From Clostridium_AD frigoriphilum (GTDB lineage Bacteria; Bacillota; Clostridia; Clostridiales; Clostridiaceae): a stretch of 64,000 bases of DNA. The translations under genes and the position numbers were made by a program. Within the stretch, counting starts at the first letter, position 1. The number at the start of each line of letters is the position of its first letter. The stretch covers positions 132,675 through 196,674 of the forward strand of contig NZ_JAZHFS010000008.1 of the NCBI RefSeq assembly GCF_036541405.1, read 5' to 3'. This document shows, one piece after another, positions 34,980 through 43,737 of this stretch. A model generated the notes under the pieces. The model was not told the origin of the DNA and did not search any database. It worked only from the letters and a program-made list of their open reading frames with translations.

Positions 34980-35957
34980 ATGTTAGAAATTAAAAGAAAA
35001 TCATTAAGGAAATTATTTAAAAGATCACTAGCGGTTGTTACTGTATTAACAATGAGCTTAGGTGTAGTTGCCTGTGGTAATACAGATTCCGGCGCTAGTA
35101 AACAGAAAACAATAGCATTTATTCCACCATCTTTAGTAAGTCCATTCTATGCTTCATCAGTTGAAGGAGCAAAAGCTGAAGCTACTAAAGAAGGTTATAC
35201 ACTTAAAGTATTAGCACCACAAACAGAAGACGATTTCAATGGACTGTTAAAAATAGTTGAAGATGTTGTAACACAGAAGGTAGATGGTATTTCAATATGT
35301 ACAACAGATAATAAAACTATGGCCGCTGTTGTAAAAACAGCAAATGCTGCGAAGATACCCGTAGTTGTTTTCAATTCTCTAAGTCCAATAGAAGGTGCAG
35401 ATGTTTATTCCTATGTTGGATATGATCAAAAAAATGCAGGTGCTCAAGCAGCTGAGTATTTAGGTACCAAGTTAAAAGGAAAACAAGTTAATGTGGGAAT
35501 ACTAGAAGGTCTACCAGGAGTATTTACAGACAACAGAAAAGGTGGCTTTGTAGATGAAGCTAAGAAATATAGTAATATAAAAATTGTGGCTACACAACCT
35601 GCAAACTGGGAAAGAGAAAAGGGAATGAACGTTGCAACTAATATGTATCAAGCAAATAAAACTATAAACGTATTTTATGGTTTAAGTGATGAAATGGCTA
35701 TAGGAGCGACTCAAGCTTTTAAATCCGTAGGTATTAAGGATGGAATTACTATTGGTATAGATGGTAATCCTGCTACAATGGATTCGATTTCTAAAGGAGA
35801 GACAACCGCTACTGTTTACACAAGTCCAAAGGAAATTGGAACACAAAGTATAGTTGACTGTGGTAAAGCAATTAAAGGATTAAAAGTTCAAAATAAAATG
35901 CATCAAATTAAAACTTTAGTTGTTGACAAAAGTCTTGTAAGTAAATATATAAAGTAA
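34980..35957 (+). CDS. CUT2 sugar-binding lipoprotein (RbsB-like), probably arabinose
   Basis: 325 residues with a lipoprotein signal (basic start MLEIKRKSLRKLFKRS, lipobox GVVAC at about residue 32). The mature protein is a type I periplasmic-binding fold (IAFIPPSLVSPFYASSVEGA; GISICTTDNKTM; FYGLSDEMAIGA). It delivers a monosaccharide to the ATPase and permease that follow. The AraR box upstream argues for L-arabinose, though ribose- or galactose-type ligands cannot be excluded from sequence. ATG follows GGGGGAGG. A stem-loop separates it from the ATPase gene. Confidence 0.92.
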   Translation: MLEIKRKSLRKLFKRSLAVVTVLTMSLGVVACGNTDSGASKQKTIAFIPPSLVSPFYASSVEGAKAEATKEGYTLKVLAPQTEDDFNGLLKIVEDVVTQKVDGISICTTDNKTMAAVVKTANAAKIPVVVFNSLSPIEGADVYSYVGYDQKNAGAQAAEYLGTKLKGKQVNVGILEGLPGVFTDNRKGGFVDEAKKYSNIKIVATQPANWEREKGMNVATNMYQANKTINVFYGLSDEMAIGATQAFKSVGIKDGITIGIDGNPATMDSISKGETTATVYTSPKEIGTQSIVDCGKAIKGLKVQNKMHQIKTLVVDKSLVSKYIK

Positions 35958-35984
35958 TATGAAGTTTATAATAAACAAGTATAT

Positions 35985-36019
35985 GATACTAAATATAACG
36001 TTAAGTTATATTTAGTATC
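35985..36019 (+). other. Intercistronic stem-loop after the CUT2 binding-protein gene
   Basis: GATACTAAATATAAC (35985-35999) pairs perfectly with 36005-36019 around a 5-base loop. No T run follows, and the next gene's AAGGAGG begins a few bases later. It probably stabilises the upstream message or dampens expression of the ATPase and permease. Confidence 0.7.
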
Positions 36020-36039
36020 TATAAAAAGGAGGAATAGTC

Positions 36040-37539
36040 TTGTCAGAGCAAGTTTTGAAAATGGAAAGAATTTCAAAGAGCTTTTCTGGAGTAAAAGTAT
36101 TAAAAAATGCTGGAGTTGAAGTAAACAAGGGTGAAGTGCAAATTCTACTCGGTGAGAATGGAGCAGGCAAGTCTACATTAATGAAAATTCTTTCTGGAGC
36201 ATACACAAAAGATGGCGGAGATATTATTATCAAGGGTAAAAAGGTTGAAATCAACTCACCAAAAGATGCAGAGAAATTGGGGATTAGTATAATATATCAA
36301 GAATTCAACCTAGTGCCATTTATGACAGTAGCCGAAAACATATATTTAGGACGAGAACCTATGTCAAATATTCCTGGTAAAATAGATTTTGAAAAAATGT
36401 ATAGCGATGCACAAAATGCCCTCGACTATCTTAATGTGGATATAGATACAAGAAAATTGGTTAAAGATTTAGGAATTGCGAAGCAGCAAATGGTTGAAAT
36501 AGCAAAGGCTTTATCCTTAAAATCAGAAATTATCATAATGGATGAACCAACTGCAGCACTTACAGATAAAGAAATTGATTATTTGTTCAAGATAATTAGA
36601 AAAATAAAATCTGAAGGGGTTTCTATTATATATATTTCCCATAGACTAGAAGAGTTTGTACAAATTGGTGATAGAGTCACTATTATGAGGGATGGAGCAA
36701 CTATAACAACAGTTGCTATTAAGGATACATCAATAGATGAATTAATAAAATTAATGGTTGGTAGAGAAATTAAAAATAAATATCCTAAGGTAGACGTGAA
36801 ACCAGGCAAGGAATTATTAAATGTTAAAAGTCTATCAAAAGAAGGCGTATTTAAAAACATTAGCTTTAATTTAAGAGAAGGTGAAATACTTGGTTTCTCC
36901 GGACTCATGGGCGCCGGAAGAACAGAAGTAATGAGAGCTCTGTTTGGAGTGGATGAATTTGATTCAGGAGAAATATATATAGCTGGCAAGAAAGTAACTA
37001 TTAAATCACCAATACAAGCAATAAAAAATGGACTAGGTTTTGTAACTGAAAATCGTAGGGATGAAGGCTTAGTCTTACCAATGGACGTTGGCAACAATAT
37101 CACATTAGCAACACTTAATAATTATTGTAAAAATCCAATAATGATTAATCATGAGAAAGAGGTTAAAGACATAAAAGAATATATGTCTTTATTAGATATT
37201 AGAGCATCAGGGCCGTTTCAAAAGGCTGGTACATTAAGTGGTGGAAATCAACAAAAGATCGTTATTGCAAAGTGGCTTTCATCTAATTCTAAAATTTTGA
37301 TTGTAGATGAGCCTACTCGTGGAATTGATGTTGGTGCTAAAGTTGATATTTACAACATCATGAATGATTTAGTTAAAAAAGGAGTTGGAATCATAATGAT
37401 TTCTTCAGAACTTCCAGAAATTCTGGGTATGAGTGATAGAGTATTAGTAATGTGCAGAGGTAGTATAACTGGTGAATTAAATATGGAAGAAGCATCTCAA
37501 GAAAATATAATGCATTATGCAACGATGGAGGTAAAATAA
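36040..37539 (+). CDS. CUT2 sugar ABC importer, double ATPase subunit (RbsA/AraG/MglA-like)
   Basis: 499 residues with two ABC cassettes in tandem. The first has a full Walker A (GENGAGKSTLMK), Q-loop and Walker B (IIMDEPTAAL). The second has a degenerate Walker A (GLMGAGRTEVMR), a clear LSGGNQQK signature and VDEPTRGIDVG, the usual arrangement for RbsA-type proteins. It energises import through the permease one base downstream. The start is TTG at 36040 behind AAGGAGG. The ATPase and permease overlap closely enough for translational coupling. Confidence 0.95.
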   Translation: MSEQVLKMERISKSFSGVKVLKNAGVEVNKGEVQILLGENGAGKSTLMKILSGAYTKDGGDIIIKGKKVEINSPKDAEKLGISIIYQEFNLVPFMTVAENIYLGREPMSNIPGKIDFEKMYSDAQNALDYLNVDIDTRKLVKDLGIAKQQMVEIAKALSLKSEIIIMDEPTAALTDKEIDYLFKIIRKIKSEGVSIIYISHRLEEFVQIGDRVTIMRDGATITTVAIKDTSIDELIKLMVGREIKNKYPKVDVKPGKELLNVKSLSKEGVFKNISFNLREGEILGFSGLMGAGRTEVMRALFGVDEFDSGEIYIAGKKVTIKSPIQAIKNGLGFVTENRRDEGLVLPMDVGNNITLATLNNYCKNPIMINHEKEVKDIKEYMSLLDIRASGPFQKAGTLSGGNQQKIVIAKWLSSNSKILIVDEPTRGIDVGAKVDIYNIMNDLVKKGVGIIMISSELPEILGMSDRVLVMCRGSITGELNMEEASQENIMHYATMEVK

Positions 37540-37540
37540 A

Positions 37541-38527
37541 ATGATGAACACAAAAATTAATGGTAAAAAACAAAACAAAGGTATAATGAGCATTATTGAA
37601 AATAGTCTTTTTGGAGTATTTCTTGCATTTGTTTTTTTAGTTGTGATAATGTCAGTACTTTCTCCAAGTTTTTTATCTTCACAAAATATATTTAATATAT
37701 TACAGCAAATTGCAGGAATAGGTATTATATCTGTAGGAATGACATTTGTCATCCTTTTAGGTGGTATTGATTTATCTGTAGGATCTATAGTTGCATTTAC
37801 TGGTCTTGTAATGGCACTTGCCATGAAGGCAAATGTACCAGTTGGGTTAGCTATACTAATAGGACTAGTACTCGGTGGTCTAATTGGTTGTTTAAATGGA
37901 GTATTAATTGCTAAATTAAAAATACAACCATTTATTGCCACCCTTGGAACAATGACAATTGCAAGAGGTCTTGCTTATACCATTACGAATGGACAACCTG
38001 TTTACTCATTCTCGAAGAGTTTTAAAGGAATATCAGGTTTTATTGGTTTTGTACCAAAACCAGCAATTGTAATGTTGATAATATTTGCTTTAGGATATTA
38101 TGTACTTACTTATACTAAGTTTGGAAGATATGTATATGCTACTGGTGGAAACAAAGTAGCTAGTAAACTTTCCGGTATAAATGTATTTAAATTAGAAATA
38201 CTAGTTTACACAATATCAGGAATATGTTGCTCTATTGCTGCAATTTTGCTAACATCAAGACTTGATTCAGCAGTCCCTGTCGCAGGTAATGGGAATGAAC
38301 TTGATGCAATAGCAGCTGTTGCTATTGGTGGAACCAGCATGACCGGTGGAGAAGGTCGTATTCAAGGTACGCTAATTGGAGCTTTGATTATGGGAGTTAT
38401 AGCCAATGGAATGAACTTGCTAAATATACAACAAGGTCCTCAGTTATTTACTAAAGGTGCAATAATTATATTAGCTGTTACCATTGATTTAATTAGAAAA
38501 AACGGTAAAAAAAAGCTAACAGCATAA
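37541..38527 (+). CDS. CUT2 sugar ABC importer permease (RbsC/AraH-like)
   Basis: 328 residues with eight to ten hydrophobic helices. Conserved CUT2 features are GGIDLSVGSIVAFTG near residue 70, FIATLGTMTIARGL near residue 130 and AIGGTSMTGGEGRIQGTLIG near residue 265. It is the last gene of the AraR-controlled operon, starting with two ATG codons behind GGAGGTAAAATAA. A terminator hairpin follows within 15 bases. Confidence 0.95.
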   Translation: MMNTKINGKKQNKGIMSIIENSLFGVFLAFVFLVVIMSVLSPSFLSSQNIFNILQQIAGIGIISVGMTFVILLGGIDLSVGSIVAFTGLVMALAMKANVPVGLAILIGLVLGGLIGCLNGVLIAKLKIQPFIATLGTMTIARGLAYTITNGQPVYSFSKSFKGISGFIGFVPKPAIVMLIIFALGYYVLTYTKFGRYVYATGGNKVASKLSGINVFKLEILVYTISGICCSIAAILLTSRLDSAVPVAGNGNELDAIAAVAIGGTSMTGGEGRIQGTLIGALIMGVIANGMNLLNIQQGPQLFTKGAIIILAVTIDLIRKNGKKKLTA

Positions 38528-38537
38528 AAAATAATGT

Positions 38538-38586
38538 AAAATAACCTATAGAATAGACATTATAAACTCTACCTATAGGCTATTTT
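38538..38586 (+). terminator. Terminator of the CUT2 operon, second copy of the 49-bp element
   Basis: AAAATAACCTATAG pairs with CTATAGGCTATTTT with one mismatch. It is the same length and nearly the same sequence as 32664-32712, including the loop side. Confidence 0.8.
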
Positions 38587-38629
38587 ATATTATTGGATTT
38601 ATATTCATATTTAATTAAAGGGGAACTCC

Positions 38630-38710
38630 AAATAAGAAACGTAGAAACTATTTAAATTTGTTTGGAATTACTTAGCGAAGTGAAACGCAATTGTAATAAT
38701 ATATACTGCC
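38630..38710. repeat. Long-palindrome element, truncated copy 1
   Basis: GGAATTACTTAGCGAAGTG (38663-38681) and ATAATATATACTG (38697-38709) match the right half of the palindromes at 40652-40885 and 42071-42303. The left half (AACTCCAAATAAG) resembles the left arm of the element at 47641. It lies between the CUT2 operon and pepF. Confidence 0.6.
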
Positions 38711-38716
38711 CCTTTG

Positions 38717-40516
38717 CTACAGTTCTTTCTCGAGCATCACTAATAATTCATCAAATCTTTTTATAGTATCTTCTAAAGGTTTTGGTGATGACATATCTAC
38801 ACCTGCTTTTTTAAGTATATTTATTGGATAATCACTTCCACCACTCTTTAAGAATCCTATATATCTTTCTACAGCACTTGCTCCCTCGTTAGTTATCATT
38901 TTACTGAAAGAATTAGCAGCTGCAAAACCTGTAGTATATTGGTATACATAAAAATCATTATAAAAATGAGGAATTCTTGACCATTCCATATCTATTCCTG
39001 CATCTACTACCATATCAGGTCCAAAATATTTCACATTTAAATCATGATAAATTTTACATAAGTCCTCTGGTGATAACGGATTACCCTGTTCAATTTTTTC
39101 ATGCGTTACCTTTTCGAATTCTGCAAACATGCACTGTCTAAATACTGTAGTTCTTATTCCCTCTAATTGTTGATTTATTAGGAATAATTTCTTTTTCTTA
39201 TCATTCTCATTTTTAATTTGATAATCTATTAATAAACATTCATTAGTTATAGATGCAACTTCTGCGCAAAATAACTCATACCCTGAATATATGTATGGTT
39301 GAGTTTTTCTTGAATAATATGAATGAATAGAGTGTCCCATTTCGTGAACAAGCGTAGATACATCATTTAATTGATAATTATAATTCAAAAGCACATATGG
39401 CATACTATCAAAACAGCCCCAAGAATATGCTCCAGATCGTTTACCTTTATTTTGGAATACATCTACCCATCCCTCATTAATACCTTCTTTGAAGATGCCT
39501 AAATACTCTTGTCCTAGTGGCTTAATACCCTCGAGTGCTATTTTAACTGCATCTTCATATTCAATATGATTTTCCTCTGCATCAATTATAGGCACATATA
39601 AATCGTACATATGCATTTCATCAAGCCCCAGAAGCTTCTTCTTAATGCTTACATACCTATGAAGTGATGATAAGTTTTTATTTATAGTATCAACTACATT
39701 ATCATAAACCTTTACTGGAATATTATTAGGTTTTAAAGAACTTTCAAGTGCACAGGAATAATTTCTTGTTTTTGCATTAAATATAAAGTTCTTTATCGAA
39801 GATGTTAAAGATGCTGTTAAAGTATTACTAAATCCTTTATATGTTGAAAATAACGTTTCAAAAGCATCTTTTCTTACTCTTCTATCCTTTGATTTTATAA
39901 AATTGCTATAGTTTCCTTCAGTTAATTCGACCTCATTACCCTTTTCATCCTTTATACACGGAAATGTCATGTCTGCATTTGTAAGCATTCCAAATATGTT
40001 TCCTGGTGCACTTAAACAATCACTAACAGACGCCAAAAGTTTTTCTGCCTCTGCACTTAGTGTATGATCCTTTTGATTTATAATATCCGCTAAATAAAAT
40101 TCATATAGTTTAAGCTTTGGAAACTTAACTATTGCCTCATCAACTGCTCTCTCAGGTAATGATAATAATTCAGGAATAAAAAATGCAGTTGCACTAGAAA
40201 CTTCTGCGCCATAAGTATCGATCTTATTTTTTAGAACTTGAAATTCAGCCTTGCCTGTATCCTCATCTCCTCTTAAATGTGCATACACAAGCAATTTATC
40301 TAAGAGTCTTTCAATTTCTACGTTGCTTTCTAAAAATGATAGCAACTCCTCAGGGGTACCTAATTTACCTGAGAATTTTTTCATACTTGGCACTTTAGCC
40401 CTTAGTATTTCAAAATCTTTTTCCCACTCCGCTGAATTCTCATATATCTTTTCAACATTCCACTTATACTTGCTATCGACTTGATCTCTCGTTTTAAGTT
40501 TTTGTACTTCACTCAC
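38717..40516 (-). CDS. pepF: Oligoendopeptidase F
   Basis: 599 residues, the normal length for M3B zinc metallopeptidases, with the active-site HEMGHSIHS near residue 385 and the downstream metal-ligand Glu in CAEVASITNE. It degrades oligopeptides of roughly 7-17 residues in the cytosol. The start is GTG at 40516 behind AGAGGG. It is monocistronic and flanked on both sides by members of the long-palindrome repeat family. A neighbouring terminator is not obvious downstream; the palindromic element may serve. Confidence 0.95.
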   Translation of the reverse strand: MSEVQKLKTRDQVDSKYKWNVEKIYENSAEWEKDFEILRAKVPSMKKFSGKLGTPEELLSFLESNVEIERLLDKLLVYAHLRGDEDTGKAEFQVLKNKIDTYGAEVSSATAFFIPELLSLPERAVDEAIVKFPKLKLYEFYLADIINQKDHTLSAEAEKLLASVSDCLSAPGNIFGMLTNADMTFPCIKDEKGNEVELTEGNYSNFIKSKDRRVRKDAFETLFSTYKGFSNTLTASLTSSIKNFIFNAKTRNYSCALESSLKPNNIPVKVYDNVVDTINKNLSSLHRYVSIKKKLLGLDEMHMYDLYVPIIDAEENHIEYEDAVKIALEGIKPLGQEYLGIFKEGINEGWVDVFQNKGKRSGAYSWGCFDSMPYVLLNYNYQLNDVSTLVHEMGHSIHSYYSRKTQPYIYSGYELFCAEVASITNECLLIDYQIKNENDKKKKLFLINQQLEGIRTTVFRQCMFAEFEKVTHEKIEQGNPLSPEDLCKIYHDLNVKYFGPDMVVDAGIDMEWSRIPHFYNDFYVYQYTTGFAAANSFSKMITNEGASAVERYIGFLKSGGSDYPINILKKAGVDMSSPKPLEDTIKRFDELLVMLEKEL

Positions 40517-40651
40517 TAAAATTTCCCTCTTTCATTTTTTGAATTTAAAATCAACTTTGCTAGATTAATCTACATAGAATAGAAAACAACATAATATATT
40601 TATATTATCCTATATTTGAAAAAATAACCATACACTAATAAACTATACTCC

Positions 40652-40885
40652 CTTTTTTATAGATTATGCTAACAAAAGTATATATTGCGTAGAATGCATT
40701 TGAACTAGCTTTAGTAATTCCTAATTTATTTTATTTATAGGTGCGTTAATAAAAGTACATGTTTGAGCGCATGCGAGTTTGTACTTTTTAGCAACTGTAC
40801 ATAAAATAAATTATAGAATTACTTAGCGAAGTGAAAGCATTCCTAGTAATATATACTTTAGCTTATGGCATAATCTATGAAAAGG
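40652..40885. repeat. Long imperfect palindrome, copy 2
   Basis: AGATTATGC at 40661 is mirrored by GCATAATCT ending at 40876, and pairing continues through AAAGTATATATT, AGTAATTC, TAATTTATTTTAT and AAAAGTACA to a GAGCGCATGCGAG centre near 40770. The result is a near-continuous hairpin of about 216 bases without an ORF. It fills most of the 395-base gap upstream of pepF; the remainder shows nothing distinct. Confidence 0.85.
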
Positions 40886-40911
40886 TACTTATATTATGGG
40901 ATTGATATACA

Positions 40912-41838
40912 TTAAACATGTGCATTAATCCATTTTATTATATCAGTAGTTACTTCATCTTTATTGATTTCATGAAGCATTTCATGGCGTCCATCTTTAT
41001 AAAGTTTATAAGTCAGATCCTTAACTCCATGTTTCTCATAAGTCTTAACAAGTTTTAAATTACCTTTCCCATTTTTTCCTACAGGATCCTTATCTCCTCC
41101 AAAAATATAGATAGGTAAATTATTAGGAATGTTTTTTATTTCCTCTGCATCTTCTACACTCTTAAGTCCACTTAAAAAATCATAGAAAAAGCCCGCCGTA
41201 AAAACCGCCCCACAATATGGATTTTCTATATATTTATCCACTTCTTTATTATCTCGACTTAGCCAATCAAAGAGTGTTCTATTTGGTTTAAAAAAATTAT
41301 TATTACTTCCAAAAATCAATTTATTTAAATTAATACTTTTAGCATTTCTTCCCTTTCTTATAATCTCTACTTTTGATGCTATTCTTCCTATATCAACAAT
41401 AATTCCCCGCTTGCCGCAAGTCCCTGTAAGAATAACACCTTTTAATTCACTTCCATATAAACAAATATATCTTTGTGTTAAGAAGGATCCCATACTATGC
41501 CCAAATAAAAATATAGGTAACGTCATATTTTCTTCTTTAATAATATTATTTAGTCTATGCATGTCCTCAACCATTGAATTAAAGCCATCCTCACCTAATT
41601 CTCCTAAAGTCTCTATTTTCCCTGCAGTTTCCCCATGACCCCTATGATCATTAGCATAAACAACAAATCCATTTTTTGTTAGATTGTTTGCAAAATCTTC
41701 ATACCTAGATGCTGTCTCCGCCATTCCATGTGCTAATTGAACCACACCCTTAACCTGCATATCCACATTCGGCATCCATTTGTATACAAATATTTCTAAA
41801 CCATCCTTACCCTTAAACGTAAAACTTTCTGCTATCAT
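40912..41838 (-). CDS. Alpha/beta hydrolase, monoacylglycerol-lipase-like
   Basis: 308 residues with the serine-hydrolase triad visible: the nucleophile in FGHSMGSF near residue 115, Asp in FGGDKDPVG near residue 250 and His in DGRHEMLHE near residue 280. The N-terminal QLAHGMAE and YANDHRGHGET segments are typical of the Hydrolase_4 (YtpA/PldB) group, which cleaves monoglycerides or lysophospholipids. ATG follows GGGGGGAGAG. It stands alone between palindromic repeats on both sides. An acyltransferase or aminopeptidase activity is less likely but not excluded. Confidence 0.85.
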   Translation of the reverse strand: MIAESFTFKGKDGLEIFVYKWMPNVDMQVKGVVQLAHGMAETASRYEDFANNLTKNGFVVYANDHRGHGETAGKIETLGELGEDGFNSMVEDMHRLNNIIKEENMTLPIFLFGHSMGSFLTQRYICLYGSELKGVILTGTCGKRGIIVDIGRIASKVEIIRKGRNAKSINLNKLIFGSNNNFFKPNRTLFDWLSRDNKEVDKYIENPYCGAVFTAGFFYDFLSGLKSVEDAEEIKNIPNNLPIYIFGGDKDPVGKNGKGNLKLVKTYEKHGVKDLTYKLYKDGRHEMLHEINKDEVTTDIIKWINAHV

Positions 41839-41884
41839 ACTCTCCCCCCTGTTATTTTATTCTTACATTTAATAATATTTTTAT

Positions 41885-42066
41885 GTTGAGAAATAACTCA
41901 GCGAAGTTAAAGTTACTTTTTCTTAGATTATGCTAACAAAAGTATATATAACATAGAATGAATTTGAACTAAACTTAGTAATTCTTAATTTATTTTATTT
42001 ACGGATACACGAAAGAAAATACATATTTAAGCAAGCTCAAGTTTGTATTTTTAATAGTTATACATA
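41885..42066. repeat. Long-palindrome element, degenerate copy 3
   Basis: AGATTATGCTAACAAAAG begins at 41935 and the following 130 bases track copies 2 and 4 to the central loop (AAGCAAGCTCAAGTTTGTA). The right arm is missing; instead CTCAGCGAAGTTAAAG lies before it at 41898, as if arms from two copies had recombined. Confidence 0.65.
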
Positions 42067-42070
42067 ATGT

Positions 42071-42303
42071 CCTTTTTCTTAGATTATGCTAACAAAAGTA
42101 TATGTTGTGTAGAATGCATTTGAACTAGCCTAGTAATTCTTAATTTATTTTATTTACAGATGCGTTAATAAAAGTACATGTTTGAGCGCATGCGAGTTTG
42201 TACTTTTTAGCAACTGTAAATAAAATAAATTTTAGAATTACTTAGCGAAGTGAAAGCATTGGAGCAATATATGCTTTTAGTTATAGCATAATCTATGAAA
42301 AAC
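42071..42303. repeat. Long imperfect palindrome, copy 4
   Basis: AGATTATGC (42081) is mirrored by GCATAATCT (ending 42294), with the same internal pairing and GAGCGCATGCGAG centre as copy 2. The two copies are about 90 percent alike by eye over 214 bases. It follows copy 3 directly, giving a tandem pair in the 686-base gap upstream of the hydrolase. Confidence 0.85.
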
Positions 42304-42337
42304 TACTTATCTCGTATTATACTTTTAAATACAAAAA

Positions 42338-42392
42338 AGCCACACTAATTAAATCTACTGCTTAATAGACTTGATAGTGTGGCTCTCATTTT
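42338..42392. terminator. Terminator hairpin between palindromes and the small helical gene
   Basis: AGCCACACTA (42338-42347) pairs with 42375-42384, with further inner pairing, and is flanked by A6 and T8 runs. It can end transcription on either strand. Confidence 0.75.
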
Positions 42393-42524
42393 TTTTAGCC
42401 ATATTTCATGTTTCATATTTACTCTCAATAAAATTATATCACTAAAATACACATTTGAAAAGTAATATTACACAATTCTGAAAATTAATATTACATTAAA
42501 CTATCTTTTTAAACATATTCATCC

Positions 42525-42887
42525 TTATTTCTCTAATACCTTATATTCAACCTCTATATATTTATCCTCATCATAAAATTCATCAGATTGTCCATAAATC
42601 TTAACGTTTGTATTTGTCGCATTTTCAGCAATATATTTTGCAGTATGCACCGTAACATCAATGGTCTTATCTATTAGAACAGCTGTTACTGCTCCTGCTA
42701 TTTTTGAAGTTTTTGAAGCTACCCTACCAAGTATAACACTATACTTCTTCGTATTTTTAGCCAATTTATCCTTACCTGAAATTCCTGCAATAGACGATAT
42801 GACATTCCCTGTTAGTTCAATACCCAATTCTGCAGTATTACCAACTAATTTTGAAGCATCATATACCGCTTTCCCAATAATTGTCAT
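42525..42887 (-). CDS. Small helical protein of unknown function
   Basis: About 120 residues, mostly alternating small and basic residues in the pattern of amphipathic helices (GKAVYDASKLVGNTAELG; RVASKTSKIAGAVTAVLID), ending in an acidic tail DEFYDEDKYIEVEY. No transmembrane segment or catalytic motif is clear, and I do not recognise the family. ATG 42887 behind GGTGTGGTG is preferred over GTG 42899. It is monocistronic. Confidence 0.6.
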   Translation of the reverse strand: MTIIGKAVYDASKLVGNTAELGIELTGNVISSIAGISGKDKLAKNTKKYSVILGRVASKTSKIAGAVTAVLIDKTIDVTVHTAKYIAENATNTNVKIYGQSDEFYDEDKYIEVEYKVLEK

Positions 42888-43098
42888 AATAATCACCACA
42901 CCTATATTAATACTCTTATAATCATTATACCATATTATTATAAAATTATTACTAATGAATTTGGTAAAAATTATAAAGTCTTTTTAGCAAACATTCAAGA
43001 CTGTATAAATCTTTTAAGATATTGTATAATATATAATGTTATATAAAAACAAGAGACATACCTTATAATGTATGTTAAAAATATAGAGGTGAAAATAC

Positions 43099-43701
43099 AT
43101 GATAAAAACCATATTTAAAGGTAGCGCAATGTTAAATCCCGTTCCTGTAGTATTAATTACATCAAAAAATAAAGAAGGTAAAATAAATGTTTTTACAGTA
43201 GCATGGATAGGAATGGCTTGTACAAAACCGCCAATGATAACTGTAGCTATAAGACCTGAGAGACTTTCCTATGATTACATAAAAGAAAGTGGTGACTTTG
43301 TAGTAAATCTACCTACATCAAAAATGACTCGTGAAGTTGATTATTGCGGAGTGCGTTCTGGTAAACAAGTAGATAAGATTCATGAGATGAACTTTAAAAT
43401 GGACAACGCAAAAGATGTCATAGCACCAATAATATCTGACTGCCCTATATCTTTAGAGTGCAAAGTTAAAAGCATTACCCCTTTAGGTACACATGATTTG
43501 TTTTTAGCTGAAATAGTAAATACTCATGTTGATAATACTTTAATAGATGATCTTGGAAAAATACACTTTGAAATGGCAGATCTCATTACTTATTCTCATG
43601 GGGAATATTTTAGTGTTAATTCTAAACCTTTAGGTAAATTCGGTTACTCAGTTCAGAAAAAAACAAAACCAAAGAAAAGTAAACATAAAAATAAAGCCTG
43701 A
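43099..43701 (+). CDS. Flavin reductase-like FMN-binding protein (flavoredoxin type)
   Basis: 200 residues matching the flavin-reductase split-barrel family: MLNPVPVVLITSK near residue 11, VAWIGMACTKPPM near residue 32, SGDFVVNLP near residue 70 and CPISLECKV near residue 115. Such proteins bind FMN and transfer electrons or reduce flavins. A lysine-rich tail (KKTKPKKSKHKNK) ends the protein. ATG follows AGAGGTG. It is monocistronic; the terminator overlaps the last codons. Confidence 0.88.
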   Translation: MIKTIFKGSAMLNPVPVVLITSKNKEGKINVFTVAWIGMACTKPPMITVAIRPERLSYDYIKESGDFVVNLPTSKMTREVDYCGVRSGKQVDKIHEMNFKMDNAKDVIAPIISDCPISLECKVKSITPLGTHDLFLAEIVNTHVDNTLIDDLGKIHFEMADLITYSHGEYFSVNSKPLGKFGYSVQKKTKPKKSKHKNKA

Positions 43702-43720
43702 TTTCTCAGACTTTATTTTT
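43687..43720 (+). terminator. Terminator overlapping the flavin reductase stop
   Basis: AAAAATAAAG (43687-43696) pairs with CTTTATTTTT (43711-43720), with an inner CTGA/TCAG helix. It lies between convergent genes. Confidence 0.75.
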
Positions 43721-43737
43721 ATATCTATTTTTATTCA

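Noticed and set aside
36579..37103. A 174-codon open frame antisense to the CUT2 ATPase gene
   Set aside because: The plus-strand frame has complete ABC motifs; the antisense frame has no ribosome site or recognisable domain and is a codon-bias shadow.
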